Positions 17,707 to 27,992 of a stretch of 64,000 nucleotides of DNA are shown one piece after another. The stretch's first letter is position 1; the number at the start of each line of letters is the position of its first letter. The notes under the pieces were generated by a model. It did not search any database, was not told where the DNA came from, and saw only the letters and a program-made list of their open reading frames with translations. The position numbers were made by a program, and so were the translations under genes. The DNA comes from Herminiimonas sp. KBW02 (GTDB taxonomy: Bacteria > Pseudomonadota > Gammaproteobacteria > Burkholderiales > Burkholderiaceae_D). The stretch lies in assembly GCF_003852535.1 (NCBI RefSeq), contig NZ_QAJP01000004.1, positions 668,719 to 732,718 on the forward strand. The letters are read 5' to 3'.

Positions 17707-20508
17707 TTATTTTCTATCCAGTGCCGGATAGAACGGTTTCCTGGGATGTAGCGCGCTGCCTTGCACATAGCCGATGCCTATGCTGCGCAATCGCTCCAGG
17801 GTCGCGTCGCTATCGACATTCGGTGCGATTGTTTTGATGCCCATTACATTGCTGATGTGTTGTATCGCTTCTATCTTCGCGAAATCGACCGGATCGTTTT
17901 CCATGCCGTGGATATAACCGCCATCGATTTTCAGGAAGTCCACGTCCAGATGTTTCAGGTAAGTGAAGGAAGACATGCCGCTACCGAAGTCATCCAGCGC
18001 GAAGCGGCAACCAAGTGGTTTCAATGTATCGATAAAACTCAATGCACGCGTGAGGTTGGTGATGGCGGTGGTTTCAGCAATCGCGAAACAAATCGAATCA
18101 TAAGGCAGGGCAAAATGCACGAATTGTTCCCGTACGAAATCGATGAAGGTTTCATCATCGAGTGAACTGCCGGATATCTTGATCAGCAATACACGCAGAT
18201 TGCCCTCTGACTTTAGTATCGATGCGGCTTGTTGCGCGAATACGGTACGTATTACCCAGCGATCTATGGTGGGCATGTAGTGGTAACGTTCGGCGGCAGG
18301 AATGAATGCGGTAGTCGGAATCAGGCGGCCGGCATCATCTGTCATGTAGAGACGTAGTTCATCAAAGAAGAAGCTGCCGTTGTCGCGGCGGATGTTGACG
18401 ATTTCTTGTGAGTAGAGACAGAAGCCATCGTTTTCAAAGGCTTTTTGTATGCGCTCATTCCATTTGATTTCGCCTTGGTTCTGCGCCAGTTGATGATCTT
18501 CCGCGCGGTAAATATGAACGCGATTGCGACCGGTGTCCTTGGCGACATAGCAGGCGGCATCGGCAGCGCTCAGCAAGTCCGGCAGGGAGAGCGCATCGCT
18601 GTTGAAATTAACCAGGCCTATGCTGACGCCGATAGGAAAGATTTTGTCTTGCCACACAAAATGGAAGTCGCAGATAGTCTGGCGTAATTTTTCAGCAATG
18701 CGTACCGCGGAATCAGGTGTGCAATTCTCGAGGAAGGCACCAAATTCATCGCCACCCAGGCGTGCCAGTGTATCGCTGTCACGCACCAATGGTTGTAGCA
18801 AGGCAGTGATCTGGCGCAGTAGCTCGTCACCAGCGCTGTGGCCGCAGGTGTCGTTGACGATCTTGAATTGATCCAGATCCATATATAGCAAAGCATGCTG
18901 TTTGGATTGCAATGCCAGTGTATCGATAGCCACTTCCAGCCGGCGCTCGAATTCGCGACGATTGAATAAGCCAGTTAAAGGATCATGTGCGGCCTGGTGC
19001 GACAGCTGTATGGCAAGTTTGCGCGAGTCACTGACATCGTGGAACACCAGTACCACGCCGATGATTTTTCCTTCGCGATCGCGTATCGGCGCAGCTGAAT
19101 CTTCAACCGCGTATTCGTTGCCATTGCGGCTGAGGAGAACCGTGTCCTTGATCAGCTCCACATTGCTTTGCTGCTCGAATACCAGTTCCACCGGATTCGG
19201 TACAGGCTCACGCGTGTGACCATTGATAATTTTGAAGACGCGGGTCGATGGCAAACCTTCGGCTTCAGTTTTACTCCAGCCGGTCAGGTTTTCAGCAACC
19301 GGATTCATGTATTCAATATTGCCCAGCTTATCGGTAGTGATGACGGCATCGGCAATCGATTCCAGCGTAACTTGTGCACGTTCTTTTTCAGCGAACAGAA
19401 TAGCCTTCGATTGTTCACGTTCTGCTTCATGTTCCTGTAGTGAGTTGGCCATGCTGTCGAAGGCGCGTGCCAACTGGCTGATTTCTTCTTTACCGTATCT
19501 GATGCCGGTACGCGCATTCAGGTTGCCGCCCGCAAGCTGATCTGCGGTGCGTACCAGTGCTTTGACCCGGCGCAAGATGATGACGTCACCGACAAACCAG
19601 GCAGCGATCAGCGCCAGTAAAGCAATCACCGCTAGCGTGGTGAGTTCCATCATCTGCAGATGATTGGCGGGTGCCACGATGTCGTCCATCGGGATGCCGA
19701 TGCTGACCTTGAAATTCGAGATATTGTTGGTGCCGACCGGTGCGAACGCATGCAGACGCGTCACGCCATCCGCATCTGTCAATGCGGAGGTGCCGAAGCC
19801 GACTTTGATCATCACATCGAACAGCGATTGCGGGGTACGTGTGCCTATCCATTTTTCCGGATTCGGTCGTCGCGCAATGATGGTGCCGTTGCTGTCCGCG
19901 GTGACCAGTACTGCACCGACCGGCAGTTCGATATCACTGACAAAACGATCCAGTACACTTAAATCGAGCGCCGCAAAAATCACGGCTTGTACATCACCGC
20001 TGTTGCCAATGATCGGATACATCAGGTTGATCGTATGTTTGCGTACGGTGCGGCCCATGATGTAATCGCCGGTGGCAAATGTTTTATTCTGCACAGCGCG
20101 TTTGAAATGAGCGCGGTCACCGAGATTGGTTTTTTCGGCCAGAGGTAGTGCGCTGCAACTGACGTCACCATTTAATTGAGCCACGCCAAAATTGACGTAG
20201 CCTTCATTTTTCTTAAGGATGGTGTTGAGGAATTGACCACATGTTTTTGCATCGCCACGCAATTCCGGAATAACCGACAGGACTGTTAACAGCTGTCGTG
20301 CTCCTTCGATTGAACGTGCTTCACTGGTCGCTGCCAGTTGCGTCAATTGTTGCAGATTGTCTTCTGCCATGCGTATGGCTTGTTGCCGCTCCTTCCAGGC
20401 GCCGTAGACCGTCAGAATGACCGGCGGCACAATCGCGAGCAATACCAGTACCAGCAAGCGCACGCGCAAGCTGTCGAAATTGGAACGGGAGGGCAGAGTT
20501 TTTTTCAA
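17707..20508 (-). CDS. Cache-HAMP-PAS-GGDEF-EAL(degenerate) cyclic-di-GMP protein
   Basis: 933 residues. A first membrane helix (about 13-33), a periplasmic Cache-like sensor, a second helix (about 285-305), a HAMP linker, and a PAS domain (about 375-490, NPVAENLTGWSKTEAEG). The GGDEF domain keeps RLGGDEF near 585 and should be able to make c-di-GMP. The EAL domain is degenerate: the EAL site reads DELRL near 717, the asparagine motif reads KISGSS, and the usual EGVE reads APNVD; DDFGSGMSS is kept. Likely a cyclase whose EAL part senses or regulates rather than hydrolyses. Confidence 0.88.
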   Translation of the reverse strand: MKKTLPSRSNFDSLRVRLLVLVLLAIVPPVILTVYGAWKERQQAIRMAEDNLQQLTQLAATSEARSIEGARQLLTVLSVIPELRGDAKTCGQFLNTILKKNEGYVNFGVAQLNGDVSCSALPLAEKTNLGDRAHFKRAVQNKTFATGDYIMGRTVRKHTINLMYPIIGNSGDVQAVIFAALDLSVLDRFVSDIELPVGAVLVTADSNGTIIARRPNPEKWIGTRTPQSLFDVMIKVGFGTSALTDADGVTRLHAFAPVGTNNISNFKVSIGIPMDDIVAPANHLQMMELTTLAVIALLALIAAWFVGDVIILRRVKALVRTADQLAGGNLNARTGIRYGKEEISQLARAFDSMANSLQEHEAEREQSKAILFAEKERAQVTLESIADAVITTDKLGNIEYMNPVAENLTGWSKTEAEGLPSTRVFKIINGHTREPVPNPVELVFEQQSNVELIKDTVLLSRNGNEYAVEDSAAPIRDREGKIIGVVLVFHDVSDSRKLAIQLSHQAAHDPLTGLFNRREFERRLEVAIDTLALQSKQHALLYMDLDQFKIVNDTCGHSAGDELLRQITALLQPLVRDSDTLARLGGDEFGAFLENCTPDSAVRIAEKLRQTICDFHFVWQDKIFPIGVSIGLVNFNSDALSLPDLLSAADAACYVAKDTGRNRVHIYRAEDHQLAQNQGEIKWNERIQKAFENDGFCLYSQEIVNIRRDNGSFFFDELRLYMTDDAGRLIPTTAFIPAAERYHYMPTIDRWVIRTVFAQQAASILKSEGNLRVLLIKISGSSLDDETFIDFVREQFVHFALPYDSICFAIAETTAITNLTRALSFIDTLKPLGCRFALDDFGSGMSSFTYLKHLDVDFLKIDGGYIHGMENDPVDFAKIEAIQHISNVMGIKTIAPNVDSDATLERLRSIGIGYVQGSALHPRKPFYPALDRK

Positions 20509-20746
20509 TGCATGATCTTTTCAAATGGCGACGGCTTGCACGAAGCCCGGATTGACGCCGGACTGTACAAGCTATCTAGGCGCTGAAAGATATGTCTGAA
20601 TGAGGATTTTCAGCGACCGCTGCTTACCTTGCGGTAGTGGTATGGTTAAGAATTTTCCTGCTTTGTTAGAAGCTAACGGGTAGCGGCAGCCTCGTCAAGC
20701 AGGGCGGGCTAATTAGCCCGTTGCTTGTAAATTTTTCAAATCGTTT

Positions 20747-21553
20747 TCAAACTGCGCTGCGCATTTTTTTAATTGTATAGTCTTTGACTTCCTTGGCTGG
20801 TTTGACCAGTTTGACTATGGCTAAAGTGCAATTGTCGGCCTTGCTGCCGGCGGCGCGTTTGCGCGCATTCGTAATCAGCATTTCGGAAGCCTTGCGCGGT
20901 GTATTCATGGCGATTGCAGCACCAAGTTCTGCATCGCTGAAATATGACCAGAGGCCATCGGTACATAAGAGGAAGGAATCACCCGCCTTCAGACCGTCGC
21001 GGCGATTCAGGCTGATATTGAAATCATTGTTACTGTTGCCAAGCACATTCACCAGCAGGTTGGCCAGCAAGGGATCTCTGGCCTGGGCCTCATCCAGCTT
21101 GTTTTCGGCTTTTAGCTGCTCCAGATAGGTGTGATCTGTCGTGCGCTTGATGCAGTTCGGGCCGTCGAAGTAATACAGGCGGGAATCACCTACATGCGCC
21201 CAGATCGCACTGTTTTGTGGCGTGATGACCAGCAAGACGACGGTGCTGTGTGGTTTCTTGTCGGATGACATGGCCGACAGCTTGATGACGGTATCAGCTT
21301 CACCCGCTATCGTATGCAGGACGGCTTCCGGATTGTCGGTCAGCGGCGAGAAACGCTCAAAAATCTGTTGCGCCGTACGCACGACTTGCTCTGCAGCCAG
21401 GGCGCCGCCGGATAAACCGCCCATGCCGTCGGCAATGACGGCTAACATATAGCCAGGTGCTTTTGGTGCGGCAAACAGGGCGACACGATCCTGTTGTTCG
21501 CTGCGGTCGCCTATGTGTTGCCCGGTTCCTGCTTCTATCTCGTATTGGCGCAT
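20747..21553 (-). CDS. PP2C-family serine/threonine protein phosphatase
   Basis: 268 residues, soluble. The metal-binding motifs of PP2C/PPM enzymes are in order: EQQDR near the N-terminus, ADGMGGLSGG (about 42-51), GDSRLYYF, CTDGLWSYF and KADNCTLA. Typical of stand-alone bacterial Stp1/PrpC enzymes that reverse Hanks-type kinase phosphorylation or act in secretion and stress control. No kinase gene is adjacent in this window, so its partner is unknown. Confidence 0.9.
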   Translation of the reverse strand: MRQYEIEAGTGQHIGDRSEQQDRVALFAAPKAPGYMLAVIADGMGGLSGGALAAEQVVRTAQQIFERFSPLTDNPEAVLHTIAGEADTVIKLSAMSSDKKPHSTVVLLVITPQNSAIWAHVGDSRLYYFDGPNCIKRTTDHTYLEQLKAENKLDEAQARDPLLANLLVNVLGNSNNDFNISLNRRDGLKAGDSFLLCTDGLWSYFSDAELGAAIAMNTPRKASEMLITNARKRAAGSKADNCTLAIVKLVKPAKEVKDYTIKKMRSAV

Positions 21554-21644
21554 GCGTGTTAGTGGATTAAACTGATGGCTAGGAATTGTTGCGTTTGATT
21601 ATTGCATGCAGAGTCCTGCTGAAGTGAAAGCAGGGCTTTTAAAT

Positions 21645-21663
21645 TTGTAAGAATTTTTTACAA
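21645..21663. promoter_or_regulatory. AT-rich dyad between PP2C and ydcH-like genes
   Basis: TTGTAA and TTACAA separated by 7 bases, in the divergent region. It resembles a binding site for a dimeric regulator. No matching factor can be named from sequence. Confidence 0.35.
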
Positions 21664-21817
21664 TTGAATGACGGTAGTTGACCGATGGTTTGAGGGCATT
21701 TGACGGCTGCAAAATGGCTGAATACCAGGGGAGGAGCCTGATCGCCGCTGTTTGCCGGGCCGGATGCGGCTACCCTGAAAATTTGAATTGTTTCATCGAC
21801 AAGAAGACAGACAAGAT

Positions 21818-22027
21818 ATGACTATGAACACTGCGCACGCTCTTCTTCATCAACGTATAGTCGAACTGGAAGTCGAGCACCGGGATCTGGATGCCGTGAT
21901 TGAAACCCTGGTAAGTGACGGACGCCATGAAGAGTTACAATTGCGCCGTTTGAAGAAACGGAAATTGCAGCTGAAAGACAATATTACATTGCTTAAAATG
22001 CAATTGATTCCGGATATTCCAGCCTGA
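21818..22027 (+). CDS. YdcH-family (DUF465) small helical protein
   Basis: 69 residues from MTMNTAHALLHQRIVELE. Two antiparallel helices are predicted, with the family core HRDLDAVIETL and the basic LRRLKKRKLQLKD. Function of the family is unknown. I chose ATG 21818 over TTG 21788 because the family begins there. It precedes the helicase gene by 78 bases. Confidence 0.8.
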   Translation: MTMNTAHALLHQRIVELEVEHRDLDAVIETLVSDGRHEELQLRRLKKRKLQLKDNITLLKMQLIPDIPA

Positions 22028-22105
22028 GTCCTGCCCTCAGTCGCACGGATATTTTGATGTGCGCTTGTTCCCTTATTCCCCAACGTTTATAGCTAGACAG
22101 TTATT

Positions 22106-24139
22106 TTGATCGACGAACCTTCTGCATTGCCTGTAGCCGCCACACACGATGCCGAGATCGATCAGTTGTTTGGTGTAGATAGTCCGCTGGGTCATGCGGT
22201 GGGCGCTTTTCGCCCGCGTCAGTCCCAGACTGAGATGGCCAAGGCCATTGCACATGCCATCTCCAATCAAAGTACGCTGATCGCGGAAGCCGGTACCGGT
22301 ACCGGCAAGACGTTCGCCTATCTGGTGCCTGCGCTGCTATGGGGCGGCAAGGTGATCGTTTCGACCGGTACCAAAAACTTGCAGGATCAGCTATACCTGC
22401 GTGACATCCCGAGCGTACGCAAGGCTTTGAATGCACCGGTTTCGGTTGCGTTGCTGAAAGGGCGTGCCAACTACGTTTGCCACTTCCATCTGGAACGCAC
22501 TTTGCAAAACGGGCGCCTGACTTCGCGTGATGACGTCGGCCACTTGCGCGAGATTTCTCGCTTCATGAAAACCACCAGTTCCGGCGATAAGGCAGAGCTG
22601 TCGAAAGTGCCGGAAACCGCTTCCATCTGGAATCTGGTGACGTCGACTCGCGATACCTGTATGGGCGCAGAGTGTCAGTACTACCAGGACTGCTTTGTGA
22701 TGAAGGCGCGCAAAGAAGCGCAGCAAGCCGATGTGGTCGTGGTCAATCACCATTTGTTCTTTGCCGATGTGGCATTGAAGGATACTGGCGTCGCCGAATT
22801 ACTGCCGTCGGCCAATACGATTATTTTCGATGAGGCGCATCAGTTGCCGGATACCGCGACGCTCTTCTTTGGTGACACGATTTCAACGTCGCAAGTGCTG
22901 GAGCTGTGCCGCGATGTATTGGCCGAGGGTTTGTCACATGCCCGTGATGGTGCCGACTGGGCGGCTACGGTAACTCCGGTGGAGCGTGCGGCGCGCGATT
23001 TACGCCTGACTTTCCCGCAGGATATCGTGCGTCTGGCAGTCAACCAGATTGCTCCTTCGAGCACCTTCTTCCCGGCGCTGGAAACCCTGAAAGACCAGCT
23101 CGACAATATGATCGCCGTGCTGCAAAAGCAGGCTGAACGGGCAGACACCATAGAACAGTGTCGGGTGCGGGCGCTGGAACTGGCGATGCGACTGGACGCA
23201 TGGAACAAGCCGCAGACCGAAGATGTCATCATCGGCCAGGAGTGCGTGTTGTGGGTGGAAGCGTACTCGACCTCGCTGCAATTGCACCGGACGCCTTTGT
23301 CTATCGCACCGATTTTCAACAAGCAACGCGAAGGTGTGCCGCGCAGCTGGATCTTTACTTCCGCTACGCTGGCAGTCAAAAACGATTTCAATCACTACAG
23401 CGCGCAAATGGGTTTGTGGGACGAACCGGCGCAATCCTGGCCCAGCCCGTTTGAATATGGCGAGCAGGGTTTGCTCTATGTGCCGACCAGCTTGCCGCAG
23501 CCGAATTCGCCGGAGTATACCGACGCCGTGATCGATGCCGCCTTGCCGGTAATCGAGGCTGCGGGTGGCGGCGCCTTCCTGCTCTGCACCACGATACGCG
23601 CGGTCAACCGTGCGGCCGAGCGTTTGCGCGAAGAGTTTGAACGACGCAAGCTGCCATTCCCGTTAATGGTGCAAGGCGAGGCTGGACGTACCGAATTACT
23701 TGATCGCTTCCGCGCTGCCGGAAATGCGGTGCTGATAGGCAGCCAGAGTTTCTGGGAAGGCGTGGACGTGCGCGGCGACGCTTTATCTGTCGTGATTATC
23801 GACAAGCTGCCATTTTCACCACCGGATGATCCGGTGCTGGCAGCGCGTATCGAAGCACTGGAGCGCAAAGGGCTGAACGGCTTTATGCATCATCAGTTAC
23901 CTGCTGCCATTATCAATCTGAAGCAGGGTGCAGGCCGTCTGATCCGTGATGAGAGGGATAAGGGTGTGCTGATGATTTGTGATCCGCGTCTGATTTCCAA
24001 GCCCTATGGCAAGCGCATCTGGCAAAGCCTGCCGCCATTCAAGCGCACGCGTGAACTGGCAGTGGTGCAGGATTTCTTTAGCGCGATAGATGCGGCAGCC
24101 GGGATGGCAGAACAATCTGTGCATACAGACCAAGCCTGA
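22106..24139 (+). CDS. DinG/YoaA-type ATP-dependent DNA helicase with Fe-S cluster
   Basis: 677-residue superfamily 2 (XPD/DinG-like) helicase. The Q-motif FRPRQSQ is followed by Walker A AEAGTGTGKT (about 58-67), an iron-sulfur cysteine set (NYVCHF, then CMGAECQYYQDC at about 186-197), the DEAH box IIFDEAHQ (about 240), and the C-terminal motif GAGRLIRDERDKG. Such helicases unwind 5' to 3' and act in replication-linked repair. The start is TTG 22106: a stop lies just upstream in frame and no later start keeps the Q-motif. The length fits YoaA better than DinG proper. Confidence 0.9.
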   Translation: MIDEPSALPVAATHDAEIDQLFGVDSPLGHAVGAFRPRQSQTEMAKAIAHAISNQSTLIAEAGTGTGKTFAYLVPALLWGGKVIVSTGTKNLQDQLYLRDIPSVRKALNAPVSVALLKGRANYVCHFHLERTLQNGRLTSRDDVGHLREISRFMKTTSSGDKAELSKVPETASIWNLVTSTRDTCMGAECQYYQDCFVMKARKEAQQADVVVVNHHLFFADVALKDTGVAELLPSANTIIFDEAHQLPDTATLFFGDTISTSQVLELCRDVLAEGLSHARDGADWAATVTPVERAARDLRLTFPQDIVRLAVNQIAPSSTFFPALETLKDQLDNMIAVLQKQAERADTIEQCRVRALELAMRLDAWNKPQTEDVIIGQECVLWVEAYSTSLQLHRTPLSIAPIFNKQREGVPRSWIFTSATLAVKNDFNHYSAQMGLWDEPAQSWPSPFEYGEQGLLYVPTSLPQPNSPEYTDAVIDAALPVIEAAGGGAFLLCTTIRAVNRAAERLREEFERRKLPFPLMVQGEAGRTELLDRFRAAGNAVLIGSQSFWEGVDVRGDALSVVIIDKLPFSPPDDPVLAARIEALERKGLNGFMHHQLPAAIINLKQGAGRLIRDERDKGVLMICDPRLISKPYGKRIWQSLPPFKRTRELAVVQDFFSAIDAAAGMAEQSVHTDQA

Positions 24140-24212
24140 CAGACGCAGAATTTATGTGAATTGAGCTGCAAGCTTATGCGGCAGCGGCACTTGCTTCAGG
24201 TAAAATTCAGGG

Positions 24213-24950
24213 ATGAAAATCCTTATCAGTAACGATGACGGTTACCTGGCACCGGGGCTGATTGCCCTGGCCGACGCGATGGCAGCAATTGCCGACATCG
24301 TAGTGGTAGCGCCAGACAGCAATCGCTCCGGCAGTTCCAATTCCCTTACCCTTGATCGTCCTTTGTCCGTTTACCAGGCGGCGAACGGTTTTTATTTCAT
24401 CAACGGTACACCATCGGATTGCGTCCATATCGCGCTGACGGGGATTATGTCGGAACCGCCGGATTTGATCGTCTCGGGGATTAATCAAGGGCAAAACATG
24501 GGGGATGACACCCTGTATTCCGGCACGGTGGCTGCGGCTACCGAAGGTTTCCTGTTCGGTATCCCGGCCATAGCGTTTTCACAAGTCAACAAAGGCTGGG
24601 ATCAGATTGATGCTGCAGCACGGGTGGCACGCGATATCGTCGAACGTCGTTTCGATAACTATGGCAAGCCGTTTCTGCTGAACGTCAATATCCCCAACCT
24701 GCCTTACGAGCAATTGAAACCGCCAGTGGCGACCCGCCTTGGCAAACGCCATCAATCGGAGGCAGTGATCAAGACACAGGATCCGCATGGTCGCGACATA
24801 TTCTGGATCGGTCCCTGTGGCGGGCAAAAAGATGCGGGCGAGGGTACTGATTTTCATGCCACTGCGCTGGGTCATGTATCGATTACGCCATTGCAGATCG
24901 ATTTGACGCATACCGCGCAACTGGAAGCCTTGAAGAAGGTTTTGGTATGA
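24213..24950 (+). CDS. surE: 5'/3'-nucleotidase SurE
   Basis: 245 residues. A metal-dependent nucleoside monophosphatase with survival roles in stationary phase. [10 protein letters not shown] at residues 6-15 holds the metal-binding Asp pair, and [22 protein letters not shown] is the conserved active-site region. The stop overlaps the pcm start (ATGA). It opens the surE-pcm-nlpD-rpoS cluster that is conserved across Proteobacteria. Confidence 0.97.
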   Translation: MKILISNDDGYLAPGLIALADAMAAIADIVVVAPDSNRSGSSNSLTLDRPLSVYQAANGFYFINGTPSDCVHIALTGIMSEPPDLIVSGINQGQNMGDDTLYSGTVAAATEGFLFGIPAIAFSQVNKGWDQIDAAARVARDIVERRFDNYGKPFLLNVNIPNLPYEQLKPPVATRLGKRHQSEAVIKTQDPHGRDIFWIGPCGGQKDAGEGTDFHATALGHVSITPLQIDLTHTAQLEALKKVLV

Positions 24951-25813
24951 CCGAAAAAAGCAAGCGCTTCCCGCTGTCCCTGTCTTCCATCGCCGAGAAA
25001 ACACCGCGCAACGGTGCCAGGGCGGAACCGCAGCGCAAGGTAGCTACGCCGCAAACTGCCACCCTGAATGCCTCGCAACACAGCAAACGCACAGTGACTA
25101 CGACGCGCACTGTTGAAGTGCCACGCAAAGCCGCCGCAGCGCCAGTGGCAACAGAACGTGCGACGCCGCTGGTATCGGAGTCCGTGCGCAAGGCGATGAC
25201 TGCGCGCGTTGCGAAACAAGGGGTCAAGGACAGCAAGGTGCTGGCGGCGATGGACGCTGTGCCACGTCATTTATTCATGGAGCCGGCGCTTGCCAGCCAG
25301 GCCTACATCGATGCTTCGTTGCCAATTGGTTATCATCAGACCATCTCGCAACCGTACATCGTGGCAAGAATGATTGAAGTCATGCGGAACAATCAGCAGG
25401 GTGGTGTACTCAATCGTGTGCTGGAAATCGGCACCGGCTGCGGTTACCAGGCTGCGGTTTTGTCGCTGGTGGCCAAGGAAGTCTATTCCATCGAACGGAT
25501 CAAGGGTTTGCACGAATTGGCAAAAGCCAATTTACGGCCTATGCGGGTTGCAAATATCCGCTTGCATTACGGAGATGGTATGCTTGGTTTGCCCCAGGCG
25601 GCCCCGTTTGATGGCATCATTTTGGCTGCGGCCGGACTGGAAGTGCCGCAGGCTCTGCTGGAACAAATGACGATAGGCGGGCGTCTGGTCGCCCCGGTTG
25701 GCGAGCGTCATCAGGTGTTGCAACTGATAGAGCGCGTCAGCAAATTTGAATGGAAAAGTTCGACGCTGGAGGATTGCCATTTTGTGCCGCTCCGTCCAGG
25801 TACCGTAACTTAG
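24947..25813 (+). CDS. pcm: Protein-L-isoaspartate O-methyltransferase with basic N-terminal extension
   Basis: 288 residues. Repairs isoaspartyl damage in proteins with SAM. The catalytic part starts near residue 76 and carries the SAM motif [13 protein letters not shown] and the substrate region [18 protein letters not shown]. The first ~75 residues are an added basic, Thr/Ala-rich, low-complexity segment absent from the ~210-residue classical form; related extensions occur in Burkholderiales. ATG overlaps the surE stop. Confidence 0.95.
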   Translation: MTEKSKRFPLSLSSIAEKTPRNGARAEPQRKVATPQTATLNASQHSKRTVTTTRTVEVPRKAAAAPVATERATPLVSESVRKAMTARVAKQGVKDSKVLAAMDAVPRHLFMEPALASQAYIDASLPIGYHQTISQPYIVARMIEVMRNNQQGGVLNRVLEIGTGCGYQAAVLSLVAKEVYSIERIKGLHELAKANLRPMRVANIRLHYGDGMLGLPQAAPFDGIILAAAGLEVPQALLEQMTIGGRLVAPVGERHQVLQLIERVSKFEWKSSTLEDCHFVPLRPGTVT

Positions 25814-25853
25814 TCCCCGTATGCATAACATCGCTAAAGAATAATTGAACGTA

Positions 25854-26801
25854 ATGAGAATAAACACAACTCGACAGATATTCCTGATATCGCTGGTCGG
25901 CTTACTCAGCGCCTGTAGTTCTACCCAGAACTCGGCCCCGGTTAGTGAGCGCAGAATCGGCGGTACCACCACTCCGCCCAAAGCGGCGGTGGAAGACCGT
26001 ACCAGCTACACCGTAAGAAAAGGCGATACCCTGTATCGCATTGCGCTCGATTTTGGTCAAAGTTATAGCGAAATCGTGGCCTGGAATAATTTGGCCAATC
26101 CGAACGATATTAAAGTCGGGCAGGTGTTGCGTGTGGCACCGCCGGATGCCGCTTCCGGACGTAGTGGCGGTGCCCAGATCGGCACGATAGCCAGTTCGTC
26201 AGGCGTGGAAAGCCGTCCTCTGGGACCGCCGTCGGGTGCAACGGCCAGCACGGCCGCCAGCAATAAAACCAGTCCGCGCGGTGAAAAAAAGCCGTACTCG
26301 GATGCGACTTTAGCCGAAATGCAAAAACCGGATAGCGCGCAGACGGCGGCTACGGCGCCAGTACCTGTTGCCTCAACTGCCAAACCGGCAGCGCCGACCG
26401 AACCTGCCGCACCGGTAACATTGGCTACGGACGACGACAGCGTATCCTGGATGTGGCCAGCCGAAGGCAAGGTAGTCGGTACTTTTGATGACGGTCGCAA
26501 AGGCCTGGATATCGCGGGCAAGTCGGGGCAGGCTGTCATGGCAGCTGGTGCCGGCAAAGTGATGTATGCGGGTAGCGGTATCCGTGGTTACGGCAACCTG
26601 GTGATCGTCAAGCACACCAGCAATTTATTGTCCGCATACGCCCATAACAAGGCTATCCTTGTAAAAGAAGGACAAAATGTTAATAAAGGTCAAAAAATTG
26701 CTGAAATGGGGGATTCCGATTCCGATTCAGTTAAATTACATTTTGAAATTCGCCAGCAAGGCAAACCAGTCGATCCATCGAAGTTTTTACCTGGCCGATA
26801 A
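25854..26801 (+). CDS. nlpD: NlpD-like LysM/LytM lipoprotein (amidase activator)
   Basis: 315 residues. A lipoprotein signal with lipobox LLSAC is followed by a LysM domain (YTVRKGDTLYRIA) and, after an Ala/Pro/Thr linker, a C-terminal M23/LytM domain. The LytM metal ligands are lost: the HxGID position reads KGLDIAG and HLHFE reads KLHFE. As in E. coli NlpD it should activate an amidase, not cut peptidoglycan itself. I chose ATG 25854 over TTG 25845. The last ~120 bases are unusually AT-rich, which may mark the rpoS promoter region. Confidence 0.92.
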   Translation: MRINTTRQIFLISLVGLLSACSSTQNSAPVSERRIGGTTTPPKAAVEDRTSYTVRKGDTLYRIALDFGQSYSEIVAWNNLANPNDIKVGQVLRVAPPDAASGRSGGAQIGTIASSSGVESRPLGPPSGATASTAASNKTSPRGEKKPYSDATLAEMQKPDSAQTAATAPVPVASTAKPAAPTEPAAPVTLATDDDSVSWMWPAEGKVVGTFDDGRKGLDIAGKSGQAVMAAGAGKVMYAGSGIRGYGNLVIVKHTSNLLSAYAHNKAILVKEGQNVNKGQKIAEMGDSDSDSVKLHFEIRQQGKPVDPSKFLPGR

Positions 26802-26807
26802 TCGCTA

Positions 26808-27845
26808 ATGACACGCAACCGCGACGTTCACGCAGAAGATGATGAAAACTCGGATGCATTGTCGTCCGAGCTCTCGCTGCAAGCCGACGATGATGCCGAG
26901 AAATCCGACATCACCGATGAAGACGGCGACGCTGTCGAATTGGGGGAGCGTGTCGCACCGGTAGAAGTTGCCGGTATCGACGAACTCAAGAAGGTTCTGG
27001 CAACCGAGCTGTCAACGGATGCCACCCAGCATTACCTGAATCAGATCGGTACACGTCCTTTGCTGACAGTGCCGGAAGAAGTGCATTACGCAACGCTGGC
27101 CAAACAAGGTGACTTTGCAGCGCGCCAGAAAATGATAGAGCACAACCTGCGACTGGTTGTGTCTATTGCCAAGCACTACATCAATCGCGGCGTCATCCTG
27201 CTGGACCTGATCGAAGAGGGCAATCTCGGTCTGATGCGGGCGATCGACAAATTTGAGCCTGAGCGTGGTTTTCGCTTTTCGACCTATGCCACCTGGTGGA
27301 TACGCCAAAGCATAGAGCGCGCGATCATGAACCAGGCGCGTACCGTGCGTTTGCCGGTGCATGTGGTACGCGAACTGAATCAAACCTTGCGTGCCAAATT
27401 CCATCTTGAGGCCCAGCATCACGACGGCAAGGATGCGACCGCCGAAGATATCGCCCATCTCGTCGATCGCAGTGTGGAAGATGTGCAGGACATCCTGGCG
27501 CTGTCTGAGCATGCAACTTCGCTGGATGCGCCGCTGGATGGCGATCCGCAATCCAGCCTGATGGATTTGCTGCAGGGTGACCATGCCAACGATCCGGATG
27601 CGCTGGCCGAGCACAATGAAATGACAGTGCTGGTGCATGACTGGCTGGAAAAATTACCCGATAAACAGCGTCTGGTGATCACCCGTCGTTTCGGTCTGGA
27701 CAACGATGATCCGGCCACGCTGGAGGCATTGGCAGCTGAGATGCACGTTACCCGTGAACGCGTGCGGCAGATTCAGCAAGAAGCGTTAGTCAAACTGAAA
27801 CGTTCGTTGACGCGCACCGGAGTCGGCAAGGACTCCTTGCTCTAG
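26808..27845 (+). CDS. rpoS: RNA polymerase sigma factor RpoS
   Basis: 345 residues. Stationary-phase and general-stress sigma factor. An acidic N-terminal ~60 residues, then region 1.2 ([11 protein letters not shown]), region 2 ([17 protein letters not shown]), region 3 and region 4 ([34 protein letters not shown]). It starts 6 bases after nlpD. Likely regulated from within nlpD, as in other Proteobacteria. A GC dyad GGCGCC-ag-GGCGCC follows near 27880. Confidence 0.96.
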   Translation: MTRNRDVHAEDDENSDALSSELSLQADDDAEKSDITDEDGDAVELGERVAPVEVAGIDELKKVLATELSTDATQHYLNQIGTRPLLTVPEEVHYATLAKQGDFAARQKMIEHNLRLVVSIAKHYINRGVILLDLIEEGNLGLMRAIDKFEPERGFRFSTYATWWIRQSIERAIMNQARTVRLPVHVVRELNQTLRAKFHLEAQHHDGKDATAEDIAHLVDRSVEDVQDILALSEHATSLDAPLDGDPQSSLMDLLQGDHANDPDALAEHNEMTVLVHDWLEKLPDKQRLVITRRFGLDNDDPATLEALAAEMHVTRERVRQIQQEALVKLKRSLTRTGVGKDSLL

Positions 27846-27992
27846 TCTTGCCCAAATACGCGACAAAATGAGCGGAATTCGGCGCCAGGGCGCCGCAGTT
27901 TGATATCATCCGCCTTCGCTTTCTTTATCCCATTTAACGCAAGCCGCTTACGCACCTGATTCGCTTACGCGCTTGATTCTGAATTAGCTCCT

